DNA of 64,000 bases, taken from the NCBI GenBank assembly GCA_021613535.1, contig CP075496.1, positions 5,270,001 to 5,334,000 of the forward strand. Reading direction: 5' to 3'. The notes below the pieces were generated by a model that was given only the letters and a program-made list of their open reading frames with translations, was not told the origin of the DNA and made no database searches. Source of the stretch: Adineta vaga. Lineage: Eukaryota > Rotifera. Shown here piece after piece: positions 24,499 to 39,100 of the stretch. The translations under genes and the position numbers were made by a program. Position 1 is the stretch's first letter, and each line of letters begins with the position of its first letter.

Positions 24499-25961
24499 AT
24501 GGAAATTGATCCTAATGCAACATTTTCGAACAATAATCAACGTCTTGATCCATCACGTTGTGTAGATTTAATTGTACTTGGAATCAATTATCGATCGAAT
24601 GAAGATGATGTCAGAAATTATTTTCAACAATTTGGAGAACTTGTCTTTTGTGAAGTAGGAAAGATTAGTTTTTTTCTTAAATTGATTTTTATATACTTTT
24701 TTATTTTGAAAGATAAAACGTGATGGTCAAGGACAATCACGTGGCTTTGGTTTTGTTCGTTTTAAAGATTATGAATCACAATTAAATGCATTAAATAAAC
24801 GTCATCATATTGATGGACGAACATGTGACTTGAAAATTCCTGATTCTAAGGTAGATTGAATTTAATTTTTGATTTAAAATATTCATTCATTTCTAGAATC
24901 CTGGTATGCATGAACCTGAATGTGCACGTAAAGTGTTTGTAGCACGTCTTCCAGGTAAGAAGAAAAAAGATCTTCATTGAATAATAAAAACTATGTCTAT
25001 TTTTTTTTCGATACATAGAAATTGTTACTGCTGATGATCTCAATCAATATTTCAAACGATTTGGGGAAGTAACTGATGTGTATATTCCTCGTCCATCAAG
25101 AAGTTTTGCTTTTGTTACTTTTCTCGAATCATCTATTGTTCCATCTCTGTATGGTGATCATTTCATCAATGGGTAAGAAATCAAATTTATAGATCACGTA
25201 ATTAATTCGATTGGTGTTTATTTTAGATGTAGTGTACATGTCGGACCGGCAGAACCAAAAGGAAAACCGAGTGACAGTCAGTTTAAACGTTCTAAACCAG
25301 GTATGTCTATCAAATGTGTACAATAGTACTTTTATCTTACTAATAGTTGTTAGTACCTACTAATGTCTTTGAGAAATTCCATATGAGCTTCACGTAAGTG
25401 ATTTCATCTCACTTACAAAATTTTGTCCTAGATTTCACTTTGGTAATAGATGATAAGGCATAGACTAGACTATCTCGTAGATAATGAAAAAGAAAGAACA
25501 TGTAAATTTTATTATAATATAATCTCATTTTAGATCGCAATTTTCATAATGTTCGCTCGATACCACCTACAAATCCGCATCACTATTCGTCGTATTCTCA
25601 ATATGGTGCAGGAAATAACATGATGCCTCCTGGTGGCAATACAGGTGGTGCTGCAGCATCTAATAATCCAGATCAACAACAACAACAATTACTGTTACAG
25701 CAAATGCTAAATCCAAATATGATGCAAGCGTTCCTTCAAGCCTTTCAACAGCAGCAACAACAACAACAACAGCAACAGCAGCAGCAGCAGCATCAACAAC
25801 AAGCAAACAAATACGATGCAAATAATTGGGCGACTGGTATTAATGAACAAGCAACGAATGCATATAGTCATCATCACTATCCCAATGGTCCATCTTCGGC
25901 TGGAAAATTTAATGAATTTAATAATGATCCATGGGGTCCACAACATCATACATATCGATGA
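24499..25961 (+). CDS. TARDBP: TDP-43-like RNA-binding protein (two RRMs)
   Basis: Exons 24499-24654, 24713-24850, 24897-24954, 25019-25172, 25227-25300 and 25534-25961 encode 335 aa. RRM1 (from about residue 23) has RNP2 LIVLGI and RNP1 GFGFVRF, then the TDP-43 run RHHIDGRTCDLKIPDSK (human RHMIDGRWCDCKLPNSK). RRM2 has KVFVARLP and SFAFVTF, followed by CSVHVGPAEPKGK (human ISVHISNAEPKHN). TDP-43 binds UG-rich RNA in the nucleus and controls splicing and stability. Unlike human TDP-43, the model lacks the roughly 80-residue N-terminal dimerisation domain, and the tail is Gln/Asn/Met-rich with a polyQ run instead of Gly-rich. An acceptor-like AG lies at 24481-24482, 16 bases before the ATG, so an upstream coding exon remains possible. 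Confidence 0.9.
25746..25802 (+). repeat. CAA/CAG glutamine tract in the TDP-43-like tail
   Basis: A nearly pure CAA/CAG run codes for about 18 glutamines, broken once by His, in the low-complexity C-terminus. It follows a Met/Gln-rich helix-prone segment (LNPNMMQAFLQAFQ). Confidence 0.9.
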
Positions 25962-26334
25962 GATTCTCCTATGTGTATGTGTGCGTGTTTGTCTATCTCC
26001 CTCTCTCTCTCTTCTTTCTCGCTCTCGCTTTTCTTCTTCTCCTGTTCTTGCGATCTCATGTTTTTGAGTAGCTGCAATAATACTCGCGCGTGTGTACGTT
26101 TTCTTCATTTTTTTGCAGTGTGTGTATGTCGTTAGTCTAACGAAAAAAAAAGAATTTTGTGTTCTTGTGTTCGACATTTTCCCTTTCTTTTTAAAACGAT
26201 CTGTTGTGCATTTGTGTGTGCGTGCGTGTGCGTGTGTGTGTGGTGTTTGTTGCATAGACAATGTGATTTTCTTTTTTTTTGGTATGTTTATATGGGAAAG
26301 AAGAACATAATTGAATTGATCTTCTAGATATTAA
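25962..26334. other. Short spacer, TDP-43-like to PRMT1
   Basis: This 373-bp same-strand spacer contains CT- and GT-rich runs (a GTGTGCGTG stretch near 26213-26242) from the TDP-43-like 3' UTR. It ends in a pyrimidine-flanked AG at 26326-26327, 7 bases before the PRMT1 ATG. No gene is seen. Confidence 0.55.
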
Positions 26335-27826
<1,492 letters not shown>

Positions 27827-28105
27827 AAATATCAAACAAATTTATAGAAGACAAATAAACTTATATAATTCCGATTTATAAAACTAGTCAGACATCTCTC
27901 TGAAAATGAACTAAACAAACTTGTTGTTTTCTTGTTGTTCTTGTTTGTTTCTAATTATGCTTGACAGTGTTACTTCTGATTCGAATGTGTTTTGTTCAGA
28001 AGATAAAACAGAAGAATACATAAATATCTATAAATCATCGTGCTTATTTTGTTTTTTGAGATTATTGAAAAAGGAAAAAATAAGAAAAAAGAAAAGAAAA
28101 AGGTA

Positions 28106-29994
28106 ATGATTCGAACATTTGTGAGATGTTTAACAACAAAAGTACCGTTTCAACCGAAACCATTAGTACCACGAAAACCAAAAGCATCTATTGATTTCGT
28201 AAGTAGGAAAAGAATGAAAATGATGTGTATATGTATATATGAAATATTTCATCTAGGATAATGAATTTCAAGATGAACTTGTAATTCGATTGGTTGCAGG
28301 AAAAGGTGGCGATGGTAGATCGTCATTTTCAAAGACATTTCAGAATGAATTCGGTGGAGCTAATGGAGGAGATGGTGGTAATGGTGCTCACATTATTCTC
28401 CAAGGTAAAATATACAATGCATAATAATTCTATGAATTATTGACCTGTAGTAATATGAATAACCACATACTAAGAATGTTTGCACCGAATTGTTTTTCTT
28501 TTTAAGTTCGATTTTTGTGAAATCTTTCATCAAAACACTTCAGTAAAAGTCATTCACAGAACTAGTTACATTCATAAGTGAAGCACAGAGAAGTACAAAG
28601 ATATTATCGACTTTTAATGCAATAGCCTATGGCTATAACAATTAACAGAAGCCATATTCGTAGTTGATTCAATAGCATACAGTTAAATAATATATAATGT
28701 TCTATACTTGAAAATCACTTATAGTTCTTTAGAATTCAAGTGTATGAGTCCTTTCAAAGAAATCATTGAAAATTATTGCATCACATGCTACATATAAAGA
28801 TTTCCATTGTGTTAATAATCTTTTCTGACAATTCGACGCTGATGTTGAAGATATATTTTAATGTAGAAAATAATAACGCGCAATGAAAACATCAAATTCG
28901 TTTTTTTAGCATCAAAACATTTGACATCACTGAATAATATTCGAAAACTATATATCGCTGATAATGGTGCACCCGGTGAAGCAGGTTTCAAAAAAGGCAC
29001 ATCAGCTGAACATCTTACAATTCAAGTAACTTTGTGACAGCATTGATCTCCTTTTTTTGGTATTGTATACATTATTTACTAGGTACCTACCGGTACGATA
29101 GTCAAGAAAATTAATGGAAAGACAGTTTGTCTATTACAAAAACATGAACAGAAATTCATTGCCGCACGAGGAGGTTTAGGTGAGATTAGGGTAAGTATGT
29201 CTCGATAAAAGACATCTTTATTGTATTTCTCTAGGTGGAAAAGGAAATTATTATTTTCTAACAAATATGAATCGAGCACCAACCGAATTTGAATTGGGTG
29301 CTAATGGTGATAAGAAAAATTATAAACTCGAACTTCAACTTATAGCACATTTTGGTTTAGTAAGTCATTTGTTTTCACACACTTGTTTATTTGATTTCAT
29401 TTTCTTTCTAAGCTTGGTTTTCCGAATGCTGGTAAAAGTAGTCTTTTACGAACGATCTCTCGAGCACGACCTATTGTTGGTGATTATGAGTTTACTACAC
29501 GTCAACCACAGCTTGGTTCAATTGAATATGATGATTTCATTCAAATTCATGGTTTGATTCGATTTTCTTCTTAGAACTCTAGAAACTGATTTTGTTCGTA
29601 TGTTTTTATAGTCGCTGATGTTCCTGGTATTGTACCTGGTGCTAGTAAACAAGAACATGGTTTAGGAAGTAAATTTTTACGTCATATTGAAAGATGCTTA
29701 GCATTACTTCTTATTATTGATATGAGTGTTGAACGTCCATGGGAACAATACGATCTATTAATGAATGAATTACGTGAATATAAAAGTGATTTAACACAAA
29801 AACCTATTACTATTATTGGTAATAAAATGGATGATCCCGATGCTAAACTACAACTTGATCAAACTCGACAATACATTCCATATCCATTGATACCGATTTC
29901 AACAATTGAAAAAATCAATATCGATAAATTGTTGTTATATTTGAGAAAACAGTATGATGAATTGATTACTGATGAATGGCGTGAAAGAATATAA
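28106..29994 (+). CDS. MTG2: Mitochondrial Obg-family GTPase (MTG2/GTPBP5)
   Basis: Seven exons (28106-28198, 28257-28404, 28910-29025, 29083-29179, 29235-29359, 29413-29551, 29612-29994) encode 366 aa. The N-terminus is basic ([12 protein letters not shown]), consistent with mitochondrial import. The glycine-rich Obg fold spans about residues 32-190 ([24 protein letters not shown]). The GTPase domain shows G1 GFPNAGKSS (about 194), G3 DVPG (about 242) and G4 NKMD (about 310). Family members act late in assembly of the mitochondrial large ribosomal subunit. One donor (29552, GTTTGA) is weak but the phase and protein continuity support it. The spacer from PRMT1 is only 279 bp and its 3' end nearly meets UNG. 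Confidence 0.94.
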
Positions 29995-30025
29995 TAAATA
30001 GTAAACAAAATATCGAAAAAGAAAA

Positions 30026-31129
30026 CTAATCGTATGAAATTTCATCTTCAGATGGTAGTTGAGACCAGTCGATTTCAGACAAACCAACAGATTTCAGATA
30101 ACTATTAGTTTTAGAAAAATGCTAAAAAAAACAATAGATGAAGTTTGTTTATGCAGAAAAATGTCGATATTTTTCGTCTACTTTGCAACCGAAAAACCCT
30201 CTACTAGCCGATAATGGCGATGGATGTGCAGCGGTTAAGACGTGATGACGAGTCTGAAAATAGAGAACCGAACAACAGACATTTAGCAATAATTCTATTC
30301 ATTTTCTACTTTATCAATTAGTGATTCTTTTGTTTGAGCATCTCGACCCCAAAGTAGGAAGACAATATTTGATGAATGATCATTAAGATATTGAATAATA
30401 GTATCCTAAATAATATCTTGTTGACAAAAATATATACACAATGACATATATCATACTGTAAATATCTCCCATCCTTTGCCTTTATGAGAATTTGCTCGAT
30501 GATTTTCAACAGTCAAACAAATATTAAGTAATAAAACACCTTGGCTCGCCCAACCAAATAATGTGCCATGCTTTGGAATACGAACAGCAGGTATATCACT
30601 TTGAAGTTCTTTAAATATATTTCGTAGACTAGAAAAGCACATAAAGTTGATTTTATACAGAGAAAAAAACATCATTCAGACAAACCTCGATGGAATAGGT
30701 GTATTCTTGCGAACGGAAAAGCTAAGACCATGCGCTTGATTAGGACTATGATATGGATCTTGTCCAAGAATAACAACTTTTACTTCATCTAATTTACATA
30801 ATCGTGTAAATGTAAAAACTTCTTGTAATGAAGGATAAATAATAACACCTTTCTTTTGTTGATCAGCAAGAAACTTTGTCAACTATTGTAATAATAGAAA
30901 GTATTGTGATGATACAAAAAAGAAATAGATTAATTACTTTTTGAAAATATTCTTTTGAAAATTCATTTTGAAATGTTTTATACCAAGATATATCGATATT
31001 ATCAAGTAACTGATGTCTCACTAGATCTTTCTTGTCTTTAATTTTCGATTGATAAGACAACCATGTTAATGTTCGTGCGAATCGTTCATTTACAACAAAC
31101 TTGAATATCACTGCTAAATTATTCTTCAT
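30026..31129 (-). CDS. UNG: Uracil-DNA glycosylase, family 1
   Basis: Six exons on minus (31129-30938, 30882-30686, 30628-30457, 30405-30310, 30253-30182, 30121-30026) encode 274 aa. All family-1 motifs are intact: GQDPYH (residues 104-109, catalytic Asp106), the pyrimidine-discriminating [19 protein letters not shown], and [17 protein letters not shown] (His229 plus the minor-groove intercalation loop). It removes uracil from DNA to start base-excision repair in nucleus or mitochondria. The short N-terminus ([21 protein letters not shown]) could be a mitochondrial signal; no PCNA-binding extension is visible. It is tail-to-tail with MTG2, with only 31 bp between the stops, so 3' UTRs must overlap. 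Confidence 0.96.
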
Positions 31130-33179
31130 CTTAATTCTTTCTTTCTTTCTCTCTTTTATCCCTTTATATATATCTCAGTTCGAGCAGTACAGATGGCGTT
31201 AGTTTATGTACAATTAAATAATAAAATCAATGTGTGTATTATTTCAACAATCGAAAAAATCTCTTCAAACAACTTTAGTTTTTCGTTGAATAGCGATGAT
31301 TTAGAAAACGTTCAGATGGTGTGGTGTTTTTACTCTGTCAATAAACTTTCCTTGATGTATTTGTTCTTTGACATTGCTTGATTTAATTAGACAAAGTGTT
31401 CCAATGAAAAAAATAATTTTTTTCATGAAAAACTCATTCTTTTATTTAGAAAATTATTTTCAAGAAATTTTCTATGAAAATATAAATCATTTTGTTCAAT
31501 GTTTATTCGATGATTTTTGACATCGATCTTTGATTGTTACTAAGCAACGTATTCATTGAACAATTGTATATGGCAAGCAAGCAATCAACGATTTGTATGT
31601 TCTTCGATCAGTAATCTGCGGTTACTTATTCTTGTTTTTGATATTTTTTCTTGTAAAGTGTTTAATAGAAAAAAAAGTCCTTTAGGCTGTCAGCTAATTC
31701 ACATCACATTAAAAATCAACCCATCGAATCGAATTAGATTTTGTTTATTTACATCAATCTCATCTCTTTTCATTTTCTTTAGATTAAAACATTTTTTATT
31801 GTTTTTTTTTGTAAGTATAATATTTTTTTTATGAATGATAAAACTAAACTTAAACGACACGAGCCTTTGTATTTTACCTTTAAATATGATCTTCTATTTA
31901 AAAATCAGTTTCTATTTCTAATTCGATCTCATATTTCATCGAACATTGACTTTATCCATGGTAATATAAGTTTACCTCCATGAATATCTGAATATCCGTT
32001 GTTATTCTTAAATATCCCTGAACAAAACATCACAATGTATGCGGCTTATTAACGAAAAAGAAACAAATTTCAAGTAGGAAAGAAAAATGAGTCTTTTTTT
32101 TTCTTCTTTCAAAGTATATATCGAGTAGAAATGATAATTTCAGTAGAAGCCATTACATATCATTGATCGAACGAACGTACTTGATTTAAAACTGTATGTT
32201 GTTTGTCTTTGACTTTAACAAGCACATTCGTTTGTTAAAAAGAGAAAAAAAAGTGAGCGACTATAAGACCTTGAAATAACAAAATGAAAAAGAAAAGATG
32301 AATATTTCAATGTCTGAGGTATTTAATAAAATTTTATCAACTAATTTTTCTTGATGAAGTTTTCTTTGCAGTTCAAGATGAATTCTGTTAGTATTGGTAT
32401 TAAAAGTTTAGTTCGCGGATATTTTTCTTGTTTCATATCAAAGATATTTGAGCTGAACATGTTCAAAGGCATGCGACTTGAATTTCAAGTTATGTTGACG
32501 AGTATGCTAGATAAACATCGAAGAATCGTTTTGACTCGCATAATCGATTTTAGTTTATGATTAACAAGGAAAGGAGAAGAAGAAAAAACGAAACGAAGAG
32601 AGAAAGAAAATAGTCTGTGAAGTTTGATGCTTGATCTTTACATTTGAAAAGACTTTTTCTCCTCATTCGATATATGAAAATACAAAAGACTATGCGATGA
32701 ACGCTTTATCATATCATTTACAAAAAAGTATACAGGTAATTTTTTGACTTGCCCTCTTCTCTTCATCTTTGTAATCACCTGAACATAACATATCATATAG
32801 GTTCCTTACCTCTTTATGTTGAAACAAGTCAAAATGATCTGTTCTTCGATTCATTTTCACATACATATTTCTATGAATCAATCAAACATTTCTTGAGATT
32901 CTTCTCGTGTCATTGAAACATATGTGAGCGCAAAGGAAACCATCACAAGTTTTCATAGTCTATTAGCCGATTATAAACAAATAATGAGAAACTTTTTTTA
33001 TTACTTTTTTTCTTTCTAAATTTATATTCCCGACACAAAATTTTTCTATTTCTTTTCTTTTTGACTATTCATTCATTCAGTCATTCATTCATCGTCATAT
33101 TAGTTAGAACACAGTTAGTATCAATTGACACATACGTCAGCTAATTAATTGTAATTTGAAAAAACTCTTTTGATTTTCT
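31130..33179. other. Divergent intergenic region, UNG / rootletin
   Basis: About 2 kb between divergent genes, very AT-rich. It has TTCATTCATTCA-type short repeats near 33065-33091. I see no coding exon; ORFs of 60-90 codons lack coding bias. Confidence 0.6.
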
Positions 33180-36100
33180 ATGGCGAATGAAAATATTGTT
33201 GAATCTATTGTTGTACGTATAATATATCCACTTAATGATTACAAAAATCTGTTAAGAACAAACACAAATAAATTTCTTTTTTCTTTCAGCGCCTTGAAGA
33301 AGTTCTTTCAAATGATGATGACATCGATGAAAATCATACTATTTCGAATCACGACCGACTTCAAGACAATCGTTTAGGTCGTGCTAGTGCTCCTCTCATC
33401 ACACAATCTCGATCATCACCACGTTCCATTTCACATCGAATTCCAAATCGAAATATTATGGCTACAGCAAACCCTGTTCAATTAGCTGAAGAAAATCGCT
33501 TTCTAAACGACGAATTGAATCGTGTTGAAACAATGCTTAATTTAACACGAGCAGAAAAAGATGAATTAAGTATTCGTTACAATGCTCTATCTGATCGCGT
33601 AAGTATTGCAGTAGAACTAATTTTCTATTTTTAAAACCTTGTTAAACAAAAATAATAAGAAGAAAAATGAGAGAACGAAATTTTCGAATGTAATGAATGA
33701 TAAACATTTGTCGCGTCTATTAACAATTCGATTAAATTTAAAAAGAAACCTATTTTTCTTTTTTTGAAAAATAATCAAATGTTTTGCTTATTGAAAAGAA
33801 AAAGAAAAGATGAAGAATAAGTAGTAAAGCTTATTTGTACTTTTTATTTAGCTCGAACAATCATTACGTGCACAAGGATTAGACATGGCATCAGATATGA
33901 ATAGTGGAGAATCCGAACGACATGTTCTTGTTCAACAAAATATTGATTTACGTCGAAAACTTGAAGAAGAACATCAAAATTATAAACGAAAATTATCAAA
34001 TTATCAAGAAGGACAACAGAAACAAGCAGAATTAGTTCAAAAACTTCAACAAAAAGTAAATCAAACAGTCTTTTTTTCTTATCTTGAAATCATTTCTTCT
34101 TCAAGGTTTTACAATATAAAAGTCGATGTACAGAATTAGAATTGTTGATTACACAACACCAAGCAGATATGGATCGTCTTCGACAAACAGTATATATCTA
34201 AAATTGAAGTTCGATATCTATATATATATATTCGTTCTTTCGATCTATTTAGGCAGCTAGTCAACGGCCATCATCAAGATCAACACTCATATTTGAATCT
34301 CATACGACAGAAAATGAAGACGAGCAAGATATGACAACAATTACACTTGAAGGTGAAAAGCAAAAGTAAGTCATTATTGAACTAATGTTTTATTTTCTAT
34401 ATTTGAAAAAAATATTCAAATGAAAAGAAAGAAGGAAATGAGATTTTGAAATATACTTCACATATATTGTTGCTTTCATTGATGAAAGTAGAAAATGTAA
34501 AAAAGAGACAAAATCTAAGTTATAGTTGTTTATCAGGTCGTATCAACATAATTTATATATACCTACGAACTGATACAAAAGTATTCAATAAACAATAATA
34601 CTGATTTATTACTCATTTGTTCGTGAATTTTGACATAACTGAATAATTAAATGTGATTTGTCTTTGATCTTGATGATAATCAATCGAGAATACTAAAAAA
34701 ATTCCTTCTGAATTGTATCTCTCAAGAGTAATTTTGTATTAAATTTAGAACTACGAATCTTGTACAATTGAATACAGTTTTACGCGATCAAATTGACCAA
34801 GCTCATTTAGCTAATCAACAATTAAGTGAAGAATTACGTCGTACAACTGCTGAATTGAAACAAGTTCGCGATGAATATACACTAAAAACACGAGATTGGA
34901 AAGAAGAAGAACGAGTTCGTTCGCACCTTAATATCATTGACTTCTGATAAACAGGGAATTCTCTCTAGGTTTTTACTCAATATTACAATAAAGAGCATAA
35001 TTTAATGTATGAATTATGGCGTGATATTGTCTCATTTCGTAAACAATTCACTGAATTGAAAGGCACAACTGAACGTGATTTAACACGCGTTCGAAATGAT
35101 CTTGCCCAAACAGGTCGTTCATTAACAAGTGCTTGTTTCGGATTTTTAACAGCGTCAAAAACAGCTGAAACTCAAGGACAGGTACTATGAATATAAGGTA
35201 ATCTTTTCGTTTATCTTATTGAATCATTGTTTCAATAGGCGACAATTGAACGTGAACGTAATGATCGTGCAAATTTAGAAAGTCAAATTCGGGAAAAATC
35301 ACGAGAAATTGCTGAATTGAAACAGAAGTATGTTATTTTCTTCAAATTTTTAAATAGATAATGTATTTTGTTTGTCTTTGAAAACTTTAGATCACAAGAT
35401 TTGACACAATTGAACGAGAATTTACGTCTTCAATTAGCTGAAAAAGATGGCACGATCAATACCTTAACACGTGCTACTAAAATACAACATCAACCAACGG
35501 TTAGTTTCGTTTTTTTTGTGTCCAAAAATTTGATCGAAAAAAGCCGTGTAAGTTTTGGTAATCTTGTATCAAAACCTTAGAAAGTCTCCATTTCAATACA
35601 GTTATAACACTGTAACCATCGTGTAAAAAAAACGTAATGTGTCCTTGATTAATACTTAGTTTCGAACAATTTTCTGCCTTCATACCACTGTCAATTGATG
35701 CGAAAAGCATCTAACGCTAGCTGGTGAGAGAGAAAGATAAAGACAGAAATCACACTAAACAATGATAATTAAAATTATTGTCATGATAGTGACATTATTA
35801 TTAAAATAATATTTTGAGTTCATTAATTCGATATGTTGAAATCATTATGATTTACATAATCGATAGCTATTGATGATAGTTAAACAATTTAAGTGTTGAC
35901 TGCATTATATAATGAGTTCTTATCATCGATAAAGAGCTTCTGGTAAGACGATAACGTCGTGTCCTCGACCCCATATTTATATCTCGAATAATATGTTTCA
36001 TCTAAAAAAGAAGATTTATAATTGATGCTACGCTCTCATTTAGGTGGAAATATAATGTGAGAAGACTAATAAATGATATATATATATGTATATACATTTT

Positions 36101-39100
36101 TAAATATTATTTCATGTTAATTATAAAATAGAAATTCTTAGAATATTTAAAGTAGCTTTTATTGTCTTGATGATTGTTATTTTATAAGTTATGGCTTTAG
36201 TAAAAATAATACATCTGATTTCAATTGCTTCTCGATATGACTAGACTAACATTATAAACTTGTAAGTTAGACATCTACTATATGTATGATAATCATTAAG
36301 ATACCTTACAATATCGATACTATGAAGCAGAATAAAGCTCACGATAAAGGAAGAACGTTTTCTGAAGTTCAAAGTACATAAAGGCGAAATATTTCACGTG
36401 AATTTTTTTTCAAATATTGAAAATATCTATCAATCTTTTCTTTTATTAATGGATTAAAAGGTATTTTAGTTAAAACATGAGAAAATACTTTGATGAAGAA
36501 ATTTTGATTTTGAAAGATTATTAACAAACCGACTTTTTAGTTGAGTACTAATGGAGAGAATGTTTTTTTGTTCTCAATCAGCTTTAGTTGAAGAATTTGA
36601 CTGAAATAAAATTTCTCTCATCTGTTCAATGTATATTTCGCATTACATTTTTTTTGAAATTCGTCACAATTCAAAAACAACATTTTATTACCAGAAGAAA
36701 CAATCGATTGCGTCTACTAAGAAAACTTTTTTTTTCGTTTCACTTCTCTTCAATCTCTTTTCTTTGTTTATTGACAATGCAGTATTCTTTACTAAGCTAC
36801 ATATCAGTCAATTTAAATGACTAAAGAAAAAGAAGTAAAAGAGAAATGTAAAGAAATTGACAGAGAAAAAAGAAGGTATTTTGATCAGAGAAACCTACTA
36901 ATATATTACATAGTAGAGGACGCGATTGTTTACTCTGCGGCATTAGTGACGACTGTGCTGGAAAGAAAATCAAACAACAACTAGTAGCATTAGTTGTCGA
37001 TCCTTCGTTGTTTGCGGCTGATTCTTATAGAGATGTTGCAACGTAGCGCGGTTGCGAAGGTGAGTGTATAATCTAGATACAATTCCATCTATTTATTATT
37101 TCTCATTTGCCTTGTAATAAAATCTTTCAAATTATTTTGTCGTCATTTATTCATTGAATCTCTCGTTAGTCGTTTTCAACCGATGTAAAAATCGATTAAG
37201 TAAAAAATATTGATCCTGCTTAGGTTGAATTCCATTAGAATTCAAGAAATTACCTTGACTATCGATCTCAATCGATAGCGATTTTTTGAAAATACGATAG
37301 CGAAATATATAGACAAATAAAAGTGTAACATAGACAGTAGTTATAGCAAATGATAAGAAAATAAATGGAACTTCATATTGATTAGTTGTTGATATTTCGG
37401 ATTCAGCATTACTGATTGTTATAAACAAAATAGATATAAATAGTATCGATCGATTTTTCATCATTAGTATTAGCACTTGAAAATTTTGATAAGGAATAGT
37501 GTCAGACACTTGTAATTGAAGAATAACACCGATGGGCGCCGCCTGCCAAAGATCTCATCTTGCTCATTAGTAGTAACAACACGAACAACATAAGTTTAAA
37601 TCAAATTTGAGTCTGAGACCGCAGACTAACAACTGTGCATCTCTCTAGAAGCCAAATAGGCATTTGGTAAAAGAAAAGTTGTTTACAAAACTTGCTCAAA
37701 TTTCTATTTTGACGACTCGTCTTCGTCTAATTTTAATGAAACTCTAACAGGTAGCTAGAAGTATAATAGAAGAATTTGCAAAATGAAATAAGATGCTGCT
37801 GGTAATGTTTGATGGTATTCTTTCTTTTCTTTTTGTTAAAAATATTTTACATGGAGAAAAAAAGAGAGCAAACGACCGGGAAAGAGAAACACAGTGAGAG
37901 AGGGAGAGGGAGAGGGAGGGAACGAAGAAAAATTCTCTTCATCGTCGTCATGCGGTGTGCATAAGTACTACCACCTTCAACATCAATTCTTCTCTTTTCT
38001 TCTTCTCGTGTTTCGTTTTCATTCATTCATAAAAATTGTTGATTTGATTTGCGGTTCTTGTCTGACCACCATCATTATGTATCGACGAACACAGGTATGA
38101 AAAAATGAATGTAAATCTCATCATCAAAGTTCTTTGTATGTCTCTTACTCGTGAGAGTAACAACGGAAATGCGTGGTCAACTATATAAAAGAAAATTACC
38201 AGAGCAATACGTCAGTCTTTTTTGTTCATTGTTCTTGCAAACACTTATTAACTTCTTGAAAGTTTCTACTTTCTTTTTTTACTTTGTACATTACTTTATC
38301 AAATGACCGCATATATCTATCGGGTTCGTCTATTAGAATTGAATAAATAAATACTAGAACAGATGAATAGCGAAGTAAAATTACTATTCTTCTATTTTCT
38401 AGGAAAACTCTTCTTCAAATCTTGAAACACGTACAAGAGAAATCAATGCTGATACTGAACGACTTCATCAACGATTACGTGATATAGCACAAGCTGTACT
38501 CAATGATGAAGATGATCGTTATGATGGGCACGATGCAGGTAGAACATCACCACGACGTTTATCACCAGTTCGAGGTGGCAGTGGTGGTAGTGGTGGTGGT
38601 ACTGATCGATTTGATTCACCTGATCGAGTATATAGTCGGTATGTAGACTACTTTTTTTAAATTTGTTTATTAGAAACAAAATACAGTAGAGAAAATAATT
38701 GAATATATAACACGTTCACATGCTTTAACTATTCCAATTCTATTCTTCTTCAACCTTAGAATGGTCAGAAAGCTTTTAGAATTAGAAAAATGAGAATATT
38801 TTTTCTCCTAAAACTTATTTACAAAGTATCTTTTCTTTTTTTCTTGTATTTTCTATGATTAATGTAAAAGAAATTATATCGTTAGTTTTGATTCTGAACA
38901 GACGCGACCAAACAGTTCCTTTTTAGTTTATTTAACTAGAGAAAAGAAAAGATTCTTTAAAGAATTCGAAAAAGCAAAAAGTGTGATATTTTAAAATAAA
39001 TTTTCTTCAAGGCTTTCAAACGAAAGAGAGATGAATGAAAGAAATACAACAACAAAAATTACAATAACCTTGACGAAAACTATGCTTAAGAAATTGATCC

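Noticed and set aside
25707-26261. 184-codon minus ORF over the TDP-43-like tail
   Set aside because: It contains a poly-Leu run produced by the antisense of the polyQ tract and has no start-site or domain support.
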